A stretch of 64,000 nt of DNA from Siphonodentalium dalli. Taxonomy: Eukaryota > Mollusca > Scaphopoda > Gadilida > Siphonodentaliidae. A model generated the notes under the pieces. That model ran no database searches. It saw only the letters and a program-made list of their open reading frames with translations, and was not told the origin of the DNA. The stretch is taken from assembly GCA_032622095.1 (NCBI GenBank), contig CP136066.1, positions 7,401,784 through 7,465,783 of the forward strand. The letters run 5' to 3'. Shown here piece by piece: positions 37,101 through 50,891 of the stretch. The translations under genes were made by a program, and so were the position numbers. The stretch's first letter is position 1. The number at the start of each line of letters is the position of its first letter.

Positions 37101-40100
37101 GGTCTGATCTTCATGAAATTTGTCATGGATGTTAACAATGACATGTAGATGTGAACGAGTCGTTTTAGGGTCATTCGGCCAAAAAACATTGCCGCCAGCA
37201 GCCAATTTGGATTTTACTCTTTGCATGACTAAATCCTTTTGCGCGGGCTACAGGTTGTACCTTTGGTCTGATCTTTATAAAATTTGTCATGAATGTTGAC
37301 ATGTAGATGGGAACGAGTCATTTTGGGGTCATTCGGCAAAAAACATGGCTGGCAGCTGCCATCTATGATTTCAAAATTCAATCCATTGGCGCGGGGTCGT
37401 ACTGCTTGTCTGATCATCATGAAATTTTGCATGGATGTTAATATTGATATGTAGATGGAAACGAGTCATTCTGGGGTTGTTCGGCCAAAAACATGGCCGC
37501 CAGCAGCCATCTTGGATTTTACTCTTTGCATGACTAAATCCTTTGGCGCGGGCTACAGGTCGTAGCTTTGGTAGGATCTTCATGAAATTTGTCATGGATG
37601 TTAACAATGACATGTAGATTGGAAAGAATCCTTTTGGGGTCATTCAGCCAAAAATCATGGCCGCCAGCAGCCATCTTGGATTTCACTCTTTGCATGACTA
37701 AATCCTTTGGCACAGGCTACATGTCGTACCTTTGGTCAGATCATTATGAAATTTGTCATGAATGTTGAGATTGGCATGCAGATGGGAACGAGTCATTTTG
37801 GGGTCATTCGGCTAAAAAACATGGCCGCTGGCGGCTATCTTGGATTTCAAAATTCAATCCATTGGCGCGGACAACAGGTCGTACTGCTTGTCTGATCATC
37901 ATGAAATTTGTCATGGATGTTAATATTGACATGTAGATGGAAATGAGTCATTCTGGGGTTGTTCGGCCAAAAACATGGCCGCCAGCAGCCATCTTGGATT
38001 TTACTCTTTGCATGACTAAATCCTTTGGCGCGGGCTACAGGTCGTAGCTTTGGTCATATTTTCATGCAATTTGTTATGGATGTTAATAATGGCATGTAGA
38101 TGGAATGATTAGTTTTGGGGTCATTCGGCAAAAAACCATGGCTGCCAGCGGCCATCTTGGATTTCAAAATTCAATCCTTTGGCGCTGGCTACAGGCCGTA
38201 CTGCTTGTCTGATCATCATGAAATATTGCATGGATGTTGATATTGACATGTACATGTAGATGGGAACTAGTCATTCTGGGGTCGTTCAGCCAAAAAATAT
38301 GGCCGCCAGCAGCCAATTTGGACTTAACTCTTTGCATGACTAAATCCTTTGGCGCGGGCTACAGGTCGTACCTTTGGTCTGATCTTCATGAAATTTGTCA
38401 TGGAAGTTAACAATGACATGTAGATGGGAACGAGTCGTTTTGGGATCATTCGGCCAAAAACATGGCCACCAGCCGCCATCTTGGATTTTACTCTTTGCAT
38501 GACTAAATCCTTTTGCGCGGGTGTAGTGGCTTTGGTCAGATCTTTATGAAATTTGTCATGAAAATTGACATTGACATGTAGATGGGAACGAGTCATTTTG
38601 GGTCATTCGGCCAAAAAACATTGCCGCCAGCAGCCATCTTGGATTTTACTCTTTGCATGACTAAATCCTTTGGCGCGGGCTACAGGTCGTAGCTTTAGTC
38701 AGATCTTCATTCAATTTGTTATGGGTGTTAATAATGACATCTAGATGGGAACGATTAGTTTTGGGGTCATTCGGCCAAAAACATGGCCACCAGCAGCCAT
38801 CTTGGATTTTACTCTTTGCATGACTAAATCCTTTGGCGCGGCTACAGGTCGTACCTTTGGTCTGATCTTTATGACATTTGTCATGAATGTTGACATTGAC
38901 ATGTAGATGGGAACGAGTCATTTTGGGGTCATTCGACAATAAAACATGGCCGCCAGCAGCCATCTTGGATTTTACTCTTTGCATGACTAAATCCTTTGGC
39001 GCGGGCTATAGGTCGTGGCTTTGGTCAGATCTTCATGAAATTTGTTATGGATGTTAATAATGACATGTAGATGGGAACGAGTAGTCTTGGGTCATTCGGC
39101 ACAAAAACATGGCTGCCAGCGGCCATCTTGGATTTCAAAATTAAATCCATTGGCGCAGGGTACAGGTCGTACTGCTTGTCTGATCATCATGAAATTTTGC
39201 ATGGATGTTAATATTGACATGTACATGTAGATGGGAACGGGTCATTCTGGGGTCATTCTGCCAAAAAGCATGGCCGCCAGCAACCATCTTGGATTTTACT
39301 CTTTGCATGAATAAATCCTTTGGCGCGGGCTACAGGTAGTGGCTTTGGTCTGATCTTCATGAAATTTGTCATGGATGTTAACAATGACATGTAGATGGGA
39401 ACGAGTCGTTTTAGGGTCATTCGGCCAAAAAACATTGCCGCCAGCAGCCAATTTGGATTTTACTCTTTGCATGACTAAATCCTTTTGCGCGGGCTACAGG
39501 TTGTACCTTTGGTCTGATCTTTATAAAATTTGTCATGAATGTTGACATGTAGATGGGAACGAGTCATTTTGGGGTCATTCGGCAAAAAACATGGCTGGCA
39601 GCTGCCATCTATGATTTCAAAATTCAATCCATTGGCGCGGGGTCGTACTGCTTGTCTGATCATCATGAAATTTTGCATGGATGTTAATATTGACATGTAG
39701 ATGGAAACGAGTCATTCTGGGGTTGTTCGGCCAAAAACATGGCCGCCAGCAGCCATCTTGGATTTTACTCTTTGCATGACTAAATCCTTTGGCGCGGGCT
39801 ACAGGTCGTAGCTTTGGTAGGATCTTCATGAAATTTGTCATGGATGTTAACAATGACATGTAGATTGGAAAGAATCCTTTTGGGGTCATTCAGCCAAAAA
39901 TCATGGCCGCCAGCAGCCATCTTGTATTTCACTCTTTGCATGACTAAATCCTTTGGCACAGGTTACATGTCGTACCTTTGGTCAGATCATTATGAAATTT
40001 GTCATGAATGTTGACATTGGCATGCAGATGGGAACGAGTCATTTTGGGGTCATTCGGCTAAAAAACATGGCCGCTGGCGGCCATCTTGTATTTCAAAATT

Positions 40101-42255
40101 CAATCCATTGGCGCGGACTACAGGTCGTACTGCTTGTCTGATCATCATGAAATTTGTCATGGATGTTAATATTGACATGTAGATGGAAATGAGTCATTCT
40201 GGGGTTGTTCGGCCAAAAACATGGCCACCAGCAGCCATCTTGGATTTTACTCTTTGCATGACTAAATCCTTTGGCGCGGGCTACAGGTCGTAGCTTTGGT
40301 CATATTTTCATGCAATTTGTTATGGATGTTAATAATGGCATGTAGATGAAATGATTAGTTTTGGGGTCATTCGGCAAAAAATCATGGCTGCCAGCGGCCA
40401 TCTTGGATTTCAAAATTCAATCCTTTGGCGCTGGCTACAGGTCGTACTGCTTGTCTGATCATCATGAAATATTGCCTGGATGTTGATATTGACATGTACA
40501 TGTAGATGGGAACTAGTCATTCTGGGGTCGTTCAGCCAAAAAATATGGCCGCCAGCAGCCAATTTGGACTTTACTCTTTGCATGACTAAATCCTTTGGCG
40601 CGGGCTACAGGTCGTACCTTTGGTCTGATCTTCATGAAATTTGTCATGGATGTTAACAATGACATGTAGATGGGAACGAGTCGTTTTGGGGTCATTCGGC
40701 CAAAAACATGGCCACCAGCCGCCATCTTGGATTTTACTCTTTGCATGACTAAATCCTTTTGCGCGGGTGTAGTGGCTTTGGTCAGTTCTTTATGAAATTT
40801 GTCATGAATATTGAAATTGACATGTAGATGGGAACGAGTCATTTTGGGTCATTCGGCCAAAAAACATTGCCGCCAGCAGCCATCTTGGGTTTTACTCTTT
40901 GCATGACTAAATCCTTTGGCACGGGCTACAGGTCGTAGCTTTAGTCAGATCTTCATTCAATTTGTTATGGGTGTTAATAATGACATGTAGATGGGAACGA
41001 TTAGTTTTGGGGTCATTCGGCCAAAAACATGGCCACCAGCAGCCATCTTGGATTTTACTCTTTGCATGACTAAATCCTTTGGCGCGGCTACAGGTCGTAC
41101 CTTTGGTCTGATCTTTATGACATTTGTCATGAATGTTGACATTGACATGTAGATGGGAACGAGTCATTTTGGGGTCATTCGACAATAAAACATGGCCGCC
41201 AGCAGCCATCTTGGATTTTACTCTTTGCATGACTAAATCCTTTGGCGCGGGCTATATGTCGTGGCTTTGGTCAGATCTTCATGAAATTTGTTATGGATGT
41301 TAATAATGACATGTAGATGGGAACGAGTAGTCTTGGGTCATTCGGCAGAAAAACATGGCTGCCAGCGGCCATCTTGGATTTCAAAATTAAATCCATTGGC
41401 GCAGGGTACAGGTCGTACTGCTTGTCTGATCATCATGAAATTTTGCATGGATGTTAATATTGACATGTACATGTAGATGGGAACGGGTCATTCTGGGGTC
41501 ATTCTGCCCAAAAGCATGGCCGCCAGCAACCATCTTGGATTTTACTCTTTGCGTGACTAAATCCTTTGGCGCGGGCTACAGGTAGTGGCTTTGGTCTGAT
41601 CTTCATGAAATTTGTCATGGATGTTAACAATGACATGTAGATGGGAACGAGTCGTTTTGGGGTCATTCGGCCAAAAAACATTGCCGCCAGCAGCCAATTT
41701 GGATTTTACTCTTTGCATGACTAAATCCTTTTGCGCGGGCTACAGGTTGTACCTTTCGTCTGATCTTTATAAAATTTGTCATGAATGTTGACATGTAGAT
41801 GGGAACGAGTCATTTTGGGGTCATTCGGCAAAAAACATGGCTGGCAGCTGCCATCTATGATTTCAAAATTCAATGTATTGGTGCGGGCTACAGGTCGTAC
41901 TGCTTGTCTGATCATCATGACATTTTGCATGGATGTTAATATTGACATGTAGATGGGAACGAGTCATTTTGGGGTCGTTCGGCCGAAATACATGGCCGCC
42001 AATGACATCTAGATGGGAACGATTAGTTTTGGGATCGTTCGGCCAAAAACATGGCCGCCAGCAGCCATCTTAGATTTTACTCTTTGCATGACTAAATCAT
42101 TTGGCGCGGGCTACATGTCATACCTTTGGTCTGATCTTTATGAAATTTGTCATGAATGTTGACATTGACATGTAGATGGGAACGAGTCATTTTGGGGTCA
42201 TTTTTAGGTTATTCGGCCAAAATCATGGCCACCAGCAGCCATATTAGATTTTACT
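28150..42255. repeat. ~160-bp satellite with ~2,246-bp higher-order units
   Basis: Monomers of about 145-165 bp contain, in order, GGCGCGGGCTACAGGTCGTA, a TTTGGTCTGATCTTCATGAA block, GACATGTAGATGGGAACGAG, TCATTTTGGGGTCATTCGGC, and the self-complementary core ATGGCCGCCAGCAGCCAT followed by CTTGGATTTTACTCTTTGCA or CTTGGATTTCAAAATTCAAT. From about 29.27 kb, blocks of about 14 monomers repeat with a period of 2,246-2,249 bp (29592, 31838, 34087; after the inserted transposon 37707 and 39953). Repeated blocks differ by only a few bases, while monomers within a block differ much more. This is classic higher-order satellite structure. 28.15-29.27 kb is a related partial block offset by ~968 bp. Short frames throughout are by-products. 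Confidence 0.95.
35661..37025. mobile_element. Non-autonomous TIR DNA transposon, 1,365 bp, inserted in the satellite
   Basis: The ends are 68-base perfect inverted repeats (35661-35728 and 36958-37025) beginning TAGTCCAAGTCTTCTTGTAC. The motif TAGTCCAAG recurs at the inner border of each TIR. The element is flanked on both sides by GGCCGCCAG (35652-35660 and 37026-37034), a 9-bp target duplication; other satellite copies have this 9-mer once at the same point (for example near 31158 and 33404). The interior is AT-rich and lacks any recognisable transposase. Long TIRs plus a 9-bp duplication would suit Mutator-like elements, but 8-9 bp duplications occur in other superfamilies, so the class is not settled. 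Only one satellite unit carries it, so it inserted after the higher-order units were amplified. Confidence 0.92.
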
Positions 42256-42577
42256 ATTTCGTTAACTAGGCCTTTCAACTTTCCACATTCCTAATCACTC
42301 CATTGACTGTAATACATGAAATTTTTACCTTTCCAAGTTGAGCTACAGTGTCTTTGACACTTTCATTGCCTTTAACTAAGGTAATCTATGTCAAATACTA
42401 AAGTGACGCATCATATTCACTACACTTCATTCAATAATTAATTTTTCTACATAGCTTACATGTATTGCATTGATTGCCTTCAGCTAAGGTAAATAGGTAA
42501 TATATGTCCGACTCAAATATTAAGGTGCATTCCATTTCCATCCATTAATTCTAAGGAAACTTCCGCTGTGATATATA
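42256..42577. other. Non-coding DNA between satellite and TIR element
   Basis: A motif around 42365-42400 (TTGCCTTTAACTAAGGTAAT) is echoed at 42473-42500; otherwise nothing recognised. Confidence 0.4.
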
Positions 42578-43182
42578 TACAGGGTACTACTACATGTGCT
42601 ACACCACTCGGAGAAATGTCTGTGTCATCGCACTAAAATACCATGTTAGAATTTGGATTGATATATTCGTAATCGTATGTAGTCACTACATGTACCTACA
42701 GTACCTACTACTGCATACATGAAAAACTAATCCATTAAAAATTTAAACCTGTACCGGTAGTTGTGGTAATGTGATTGCAGACATCGAGGACCTGTTGGCC
42801 TGGTTGATTTCGCTGTGGGATGATGGTTCACTTCCATCCTCAAGCTACTTATGCCATTTAATGGCATAATTATGTTCTGACGTGCAGGGGTAGATAGGCT
42901 TGAGACCCCACCACAGTTCAATTTACACCAGGTTCTCAGCTATTATTATCTGATGTTCGAAATTTAGTCATATGTTTGGACTGATCATAACCATGATTTA
43001 ATGCTGGGTTTGAATAGTTCACTACATGAGCAATGTTAGGTACGATGGTAGTAACCCGGATATTGGTGACTATATGCGATTACGAATATATAAATCCAAG
43101 TTCTAACATGGTATTTTAGTGTGATGACACAGACATTTCTCCGAGTGGTGTAGCACACGTAGTACCTGGCTAGTACCCTGTA
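42578..43182. mobile_element. TIR element, ~605 bp, TA-flanked
   Basis: Left end 42580-42690 and right end about 43068-43181 are inverted copies roughly 110 bases long with scattered substitutions, containing CACTCGGAGAAATGTCTGTG and ACTAAAATACCATGTTAGAA. The outermost bases are CAGGGTACTA, and both ends are bounded by TA, which may be the target duplication. The interior has no transposase, so it is non-autonomous. Confidence 0.7.
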
Positions 43183-43267
43183 CGTAACATCCTATAATTA
43201 TTGTAATATTGAACTTAATTATCAACTTGGTGGTTGCTCCATTACGTGTCACGTACGATCATATTAT

Positions 43268-43414
43268 TATATACACGAGTCTCCAATATATAAGAAAACG
43301 GACTGGCTTACACGGTAAATGTAAATATTGTTTGGACATTGTATTCTCCTATATATGCGAAGTTCCCTATGGGAGACTCACATATATCAGAGAATATATT
43401 GACGCAGGGTTTTC
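43268..43414. mobile_element. Hairpin-ended MITE, short diverged copy
   Basis: Same layout as the copy at 10773. A right half-hairpin (CACGAGTCTCCAATATATAA ... GGACTGG) is followed by GGTAAATGTAAATATTGTTT, then an imperfect palindrome (CATTGTATTCTCCTATATAT facing ATATATCAGAGAATATATTG) and a CGCAGGG end. Confidence 0.65.
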
Positions 43415-43583
43415 GCAATGTTTTTGGAAGGGTTAAAAGCCATCGTGCAAACTAAGATTCTGTTTATAAATTACTCGTCGTTTAGAAGTTTTTAATTTTT
43501 AATTTTTAATTTCAATTGTGGAGTTACAGTGGGCGGTTGTCATATTCACCAGCCGGTGCTTATTATTCCACTTGGCCGTTTAT

Positions 43584-46153
43584 CTATATATATATATCTA
43601 CGACGAGGTTCCATATCGAGCAGTCTCGTGCTTGACTTGGGCGGTACGTTTTTGGCCCGAAGACAACTACACCGCTTTTGGAAAAATAGTACTCGAACTT
43701 CCAGGTAATATAGTAGTTGTGACATGTGTTTAGCATGTTCTTCAAGTCCCCTTCAGAATAAGATAACAAACATATATAATCGGCAGTGGTAGGGCATTTG
43801 CAAGAGACAGCGTCGATGTAGAGACCTTCTGTTGCGCCGGATAAAGTATCTAGAAGGTCATTGATATAGACAAGGTACAGAAAATGTGACAAGACGGCAC
43901 ATTGTGTAGTCACTTGTTCTACATCGAGTGATTCGGAATGAAGACCGTTTTATCTCACAACACCCTTCATGTTGTGTACATGTCAGCAATGACTCTGAGT
44001 ATATGTCCCACGAGACCTTTTCTGTACATATCAAGCCATCCTGCCAAACGCGATCGAAAGCCTTTTGTGAGTCTAGAAAAGCGGCATATACTACAGAGTT
44101 ATTACTGAGTGCAAATTCTATACTTTTCTGCAAAAAGAGAGACAACCTTCTGGAAGCTATTTTGAAGTTTGTTCGGGAAATTTTGAAAGAGCGCCGAGTG
44201 CAGAAGCCTATCGAGGAGAATTGTTTCAAATAATTTATAAGTGACAGACAACAATGTGACTGCCCTGTAGCTATCGGGATTTTCGTTAGGCTTCGGGTCC
44301 CCTTGATAGGTAAGGACTATTACCTCAACAATCATGTCCTGTGGTATGAACTCAAAGTCCAGCATGGACGAAAATAACTTTCCAAGGACATCGTATAGTT
44401 TGGGTGGACTGTGCATCAAATGTTCATACAGGACCTAATACAGAATTAAAAATCAAATAGAAAGTCCACAGTATTGTGAGTTTTCAGCTGTTTGACAGTG
44501 TTTCCAATGTAAGCTTCAAACTTGGGATCACTGTGGTTGCCGCTTTTAAAGAGATTTTGAAAATAGCCCCTCCAGCCAGTAACGATATCCTCAGAATCCC
44601 TGCATATGAGGTCGCCGAATTTCATTTCAGAGCCTTGGTTAATAACATATTTTGTATTGCTCGTTATGGCTTTCCAGAAAGATGCCTGGTCATATTGTGC
44701 ATAATATTCAATTCTTTTCTCAGATTCAACTTTAAGGGATTTGACTGATGCTCAATGGCATCGACGAAATTGGCGTTTGGAATCACTATAAGCACGAAAA
44801 TATTGATTAGGTAGATCTGTTGGACGCCCTTTAGATATCCAGAACCTCCTACATTATCGCATACGTTTATGAAGAGCTTTCAAGTCGGCATTCCAATATG
44901 ATCTAACTTTGCGTCTGTGTGTCATTCTAGGACTTGCTTTCTTTGCAGAATTGATGAGAATGTCAATCACCCTGGTGTATAAAGCAACAATGTCGGATTT
45001 ACTGGATATCGTTGTGTTCAACAGACCGAGTTCGTGTTCTTCAGCCGACTGGTAAACGTTGACATCTAGCTTTGACCATGGAATAAATGCTATACTATTC
45101 ATGTTATCTCGCAGGGCAGTCTTGATATATCAAGGGACATTGAGCACATAATTAGCATATGGTTGCATGCGTTTAGTGAATCATCATCCAGTATATGAAC
45201 ATGTTTAACCATGTCTGACTTACACCTATGAGTTACACTGTGATCAACCATGGACGTACACACGCTGGTGTTGTATGGAACATAAGATGACCTCTGGTCA
45301 CATTTTAGATCAATATAATTGTTTCCGTCCGCTTTACTTGTAGGTGGGCATTTAAATATCTCACGATGACAACAAAACCGTGGGGCAAGTATTCAGACAC
45401 TAGATCAGCGAGGATATTCAGACATACTACGAAATCTGGTTCAGGGTAATTTGTGTCGGGAGATATACCTGGAAGAAATGAATATATTCGCTCCTATCAA
45501 TCTGAAGCCCGGCCCCAATGATTATATCATGATCAATGGACACCGTAGATACTTTACCGCCATTCTTCCTGTTGATCAGGAAGGCGACACCGTCTCTGGT
45601 ATATTTGGCTCTAGTTTTTGTGGTGATTATGCGCCCAAGTTTCCCTAAGCCGGCATAATTGGCGTGGATTTGGTCGAGCACCGACAGGTTATCTGCACCG
45701 AACCAGTGTTCTGAGACACCCACTATATCATATTCAGACTTATTCAGAAGACTAGTAGGTAAAGTGAACCTGAAGTTAGACCCGTGGCATTCCATGTGCA
45801 TAAATGTAAATTTGGTTAAGGGCAAAACTTTGTGCGACAATTTACATTATTGTGAAAGTCAGCCATATTAATTTAGGCGTAATTTTGGTAATTGTCTTAC
45901 GCCATCGCCTACACTGTAGACCGACTGGCCAAAAGTTGTCTTCTACAATTTCAGTGGCACTAGACGGAACAGTGATGAGAGCCGCAAGGCAGTCGGGGTT
46001 ATTGCTGCTGAACACTTTGACATACGTTGGAACGATTCCGTTACTTTCTAAATAGTCTCTGATGTCCGATTGCATATCCTCACATGATGAAGGTGGTACA
46101 CAATGTATGGATGATACGAGAAAGGGGAAGATATCTGTGGATATCTGTTTCAT
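43584..46153 (-). pseudogene. LINE-B, decayed non-LTR retrotransposon related to LINE-A
   Basis: Read on the minus strand the pieces are in LINE order. 46153-45842 is the ORF1 C-terminus (NFWPVGLQCRRW, like RYFWANRIYCRKW of LINE-A). 45840-45427 is the endonuclease: VGVSEHW is in frame, while the TWNATGL block lies in another frame just before it, so a frameshift occurs near 45.79 kb. 45102-44854 is a linker. 44419-44102 holds reverse-transcriptase block DSYRAVTLLS. 44229-43858 holds AFLDSQKAFDRVW. 43913-43584 holds a degraded active-site region (TADYICLLSYS where F-A-D-D is expected) and KSGVVVFGPK. Multiple frameshifts and the lost aspartate show it is dead. The element is truncated at the 3' end near 43.58 kb and has only the end of ORF1. 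Confidence 0.85.
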
Positions 46154-46744
46154 GGAATCGGTACCAATTGCACAGGAGGAGAATAATGAGCGAACGTCAC
46201 TGTTAGCAGAGTCTGCGTATATAAGATAAACATTTCAACACCTTTGCGTGGAATCTCTGTAAGAATTCCTCTTGGTTCTGTGGAATACATGGAATTGGTG
46301 TTTTTTTTTTAATTAAAACTTTCAAAAACTTCAATTTAAAAAAAAATTTAAAAAAAAAATTTAAACATTAAAAACGTCAATTTGTCCCGAAAATAAAAAA
46401 AATAATTTACTAATTTTAAAACATCAAATTAACCCATTAATATGAAGTTTTCTTGACAAGATATCGACTTTCAAAACCGAAAGTTTTAATACGTTTTTGA
46501 AATTTTGTCAGCCTAGCAAAACATCCAGTGATTTTCCTTATAAAGAGCGTCCAAGCTTCTGTCACGGTATATTTGTACTGGTCTCCAAGGTAACACTGGT
46601 GGATGGTTCTACGTATTATTGTGCGATGGTTGTGTCCCGTATTTGTGTCCCGTATGTGACAGTATTTTTCATTTATCTTTTGCCTAAATTGTTATTTCGG
46701 AAATTTTGACTAATTTTGTGTCAAATCGGACAATGCATCTTTAA
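46154..46744. other. Non-coding DNA with A/T runs
   Basis: 46300-46370 consists of T- and A-runs (AATTTAAAAAAAAATTTAAA and similar). A 70-codon frame at 46497-46709 has no domain. Nothing else recognised. Confidence 0.4.
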
Positions 46745-49700
46745 GACTGAATCCTGAATACCGGCTAACATCGGGATATGAACCCTGAATACTGGCTAAC
46801 ATCGGGATATGAATCATGAATACTGGCCAACAGCGGGATATGAATCATGGATACTGGCTAACAGCGGGATATCAATCATGAATACTGGCCAACAGCGGGA
46901 TATGAATCATGGATACTGGCTAACAGCGGGGTCTGAATCATGAATACTGGCTAACAGCGGTGTATGAATCATGAATACTGGCTAACAGCGGGATATGAAT
47001 CATGAATACCGGCTAACAGCGAGATATGAATCATGAATACTGGCTAACAGCGGGTTGTGATCATGAATACCGGCTAACAGCGGTGTATGAATCCTGAATA
47101 CCGGCTAACAGCAGTGTATGAATCCTGAATACCGGCTAAAAGCGGCGTATGAATTATGAATATTGGTTAACATCGGGATATGAATCCTGAATACTGGCTA
47201 ACATCGGGATATGAATCCTGAATACTGGCTAACAGCGGGATATGAATCCTGAATACCGACTAACAGCGGGATATGAATCCTGAATACTGGCTAACGGCGC
47301 GATATGAATCATGAATACCGGCTAACATCGGGATATGAATCATGAATACAGGCTAACAGCGGGATATGAATCCTGAATACCGGCTAACATCGGGATATGA
47401 ATCCTGAATACTGGCTAACAGCGGGATATGAATCATGAATACCGGCTAACAGCGGAATATGAATCCTGATTACCGACTAACAGCGGGATATGAATCATGA
47501 ATACCGGCTAACATCGGGATATGAATCCTGATTACCGACTAACAGCGGGATATGAATCATGAATACCGACTAACAGCGGGATATGAATCATGAATACTTG
47601 CTAACAGCGGGATTTGAATCCTGAATACTGGCTAACAGCGGGATATGAATCATGAATACTTGCTAACAGCGGGATATGAATCCTGAATACTGACTAACAG
47701 CGGGATATGAATCATGAATACTTGCTAACAGCGGGATTTGAATCCTGAATACTGGCTAACAGCGGGATATGAATCATGAATACTTGCTAACAGCGGGATA
47801 TGAATCCTGAATACTGACTAACAGCGGGATATGAATCATGAATACTTGCTAACAGCGGGATTTGAATCCTGAATACTGGCTAACAGCGGGATATGAATCA
47901 TGAATACTTGCTAACAGCGGGATATGAATCCTGAATACTGACTAACAGCGGGATATGAATCATGAATACTTGCTAACAGCGGGATATGAATCATGAATAC
48001 TTGCTAACAGCGGGATATGAATCATGAATACCGACTAACAGCGGGATATGAATCATGAATACTTGCTAACAGCGGGATTTGAATCCTGAATACTGGCTAA
48101 CAGCGGGATATGAATCATGAATACTTGCTAACAGCGGGATATGAATCCTGAATACTGACTAACAGCGGGATATGAATCATGAATACTTGCTAACAGCGGG
48201 ATTTGAATCCTGAATACTGGCTAACAGCGGGATATGAATCATGAATACTTGCTAACAGCGGGATATGAATCCTGAATACTGACTAACAGCGGGATATGAA
48301 TCATGAATACTTGCTAACAGCGGGATTTGAATCCTGAATACTGGCTAACAGCGGGATATGAATCATGAATACTTGCTAACAGCGGGATATGAATCCTGAA
48401 TACTTACTAACAGCGGGATATGAATCATGAATACTTGCTAACAGCGGGATATGAATCATGAATACTTGCTAACAGCGGAATATGAATCCTGAATACTGGA
48501 TAACAGCGGGATATGAATCCTGAATACCGACTAACAGCGGGATATGAATCATGAATACTGGCTAACAGCGGGATATGAATCATGAATACCGGCTAACATC
48601 GGGATATGAATCATGAATACTGGCTAACAGCGGGATATGAATCTTGAATACTGGCTAACAGCGGGATATGAATCCTGAATACCGGCTAACAGCGTGATAT
48701 GAATCATGAATACCGGCTAACAGCGGGGTATGAATCATGAATACCGGCTAACATCGGGATATGAATCATGAATACAGGCTAACATCGGGATATGAATCCT
48801 GAATACCGGCTAACATCGGGATGTGAATCCTGAATACTGGCTAACAGCGGGATATGAATCCTGAATACCGGCTAACAGCGGGATATGAATCATGAATACT
48901 GGCTAACAGCTGGGTATGAATCCTGAGTACTGGCTAACGGCGCGATAAGAATCATGAATACCGTCTAACATTTGGATATGAATCATGAATACTGACTAAC
49001 ATCGGAATATGAATCATGAATACCGGGTAACAGCGTGATATGAATCATGAATACCGGCTAACATCGGGATATGAATCCTGAATACCGGCTAACATCGGGA
49101 TATGAATCCTGAATACCGGCTAACATCGGGATATGAATCCTGAATACTGACTAACAGCGGGATATGAATCATGAATACTGACTAACACCTGGATATGAAT
49201 CATGAATACTGGCTAACAGCGGGATATGAATCATGAATACAGGCTAACATCTGGATATGAATCATGAATACTGGCTAACATCGGGATATGAATCCTGAAT
49301 ACTGACTAACAGCGGGATATGAATCCTGAATACTGACTAACACCTGGATATGAATCAAGAATACTGACTAACACCTGGATATGAATCATGAATACAGGCT
49401 AACATCTGGATATGAATCATGAATACTGGCTAACAGCGGGATATGAATCCTGAATACCGGCTAACAGCGGGGTATGAATCCCGAATACTGGCTAACATCG
49501 GGATATGAATCATGAATACCGGCTAATATCGGGATATGAATCATGAATACTGGCTAACAGTGGGATATGAATCCTGAATACTGGCTAACAGTGGGATATG
49601 AATCCTGAATACTGGCTAACAGCGAGATATGAATCATGAATACCGGCTAACAGCGAGATATTAATCCTCAATACCGGTTAACAGCGAGATATGAATCCTG

Positions 49701-50865
49701 AATACCGGCTAACAGAGGAATATGGATCCTGAATACTGGCTAACAGCGAGATATGAATCATGAATACTGGCTAACACCGAGATATGAATCCTGAATACTG
49801 GCCAACAGCGAGGTATGAATCATGAATACCGGCTAACAGCGAGATATGAATCCTGAATACTGGCTAACATCGAGATATGAATCCTGAATACTGGCTAGCA
49901 GCGAGATATGAATCATGAATACTGGCTAGCAGCGAGATATGAATCATGAATACCGACTAACAGCGGGGTATGGATTCTGAATACTGGTAACATCGGGGTA
50001 TGAATTATGAATACCGGCTAACAGCGAGGTATGAATCATGAATACCGGCTAACAGCGGGTATGAATCATGAATACTGGCTAACAGCGAGGTATGAATCGT
50101 GAATACCGGCTAACAGCGTGATATGAATCCTGAATACTGTTAACAGCGGGATATGGATCACGAATACCGGCTAACAGCGAGATATGAATCCTGAATACCG
50201 GCTAACAGCGGGGTATGGATCCTGAATACCGGCTAACAGCGAGATATGAATCCTGAATACTGGCTAATATCGGAATATGGAGTCTGAATACCGGCTAACA
50301 GGGAGATATGAATCCTGAATACTGGCTAACAGTGGGGTATGAATCCTGAATACCGGCTAACAGCGAGATATGAATCCGGAATACTGGCTAACAGCGAGAT
50401 ATGAATCCTGAATACTGGCTAACAGCGAGGTATGAATCATGAATACCGACTAACAGCGGGGTATGGATTCTGAATACTGGCTAACATCGGGGTATTAATT
50501 ATGAATACCGGCTAACAGCGAGGTATGAATCATGAATACCGGCTAACAGTGGGGTATGCATCCTGAATACTGGCTAACATCGAGATATGAATCATGAATA
50601 CCGGCTAACTGCGAAATATGAATCCTGAATACTGGCTAACAGCGAGGCATGAATCATGAATACCGACTAACAGATGGGTATGAATTATGAATACCGGCTA
50701 ACAGCGAGGTATGAATCATGAATACCGGCTAATATCGGGATATGAATCGTGAATACCGGCTAACAGCGAGATATGAATCCCGAATACCGGCTAACAGCGA
50801 GATATGAATCCTGAATGCTGGCTAACATCTTGATATGAATCCTGATTACTGGCTAACATCGGGAC
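46745..50865. repeat. 31-bp minisatellite (about 133 copies) with a 124-bp higher-order unit
   Basis: The unit is GAATCMTGAATACYGGCTAA followed by CAKCGGGATAT. Between about 47.58 and 48.45 kb four-unit blocks repeat exactly (the GGGATTTGAATCC variant returns every 124 bp at 47611, 47735, 47859 and again at about 48.08-48.33 kb), while the flanks are a mosaic of older variants such as AGCGAGATAT. The centre is thus the most recently amplified part. Its right end stops about 26 bases from the splice donor of a lectin exon (GTATGT, from 50891 on the minus strand). Confidence 0.95.
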
Positions 50866-50891
50866 AGAGCATTTTGGAAGTAATTACATAC

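Noticed and set aside
28624-41948. Dozens of 60-109-codon frames recurring every 2.2 kb
   Set aside because: They are copies of the same satellite monomers on both strands, with no conserved start, stop or domain.
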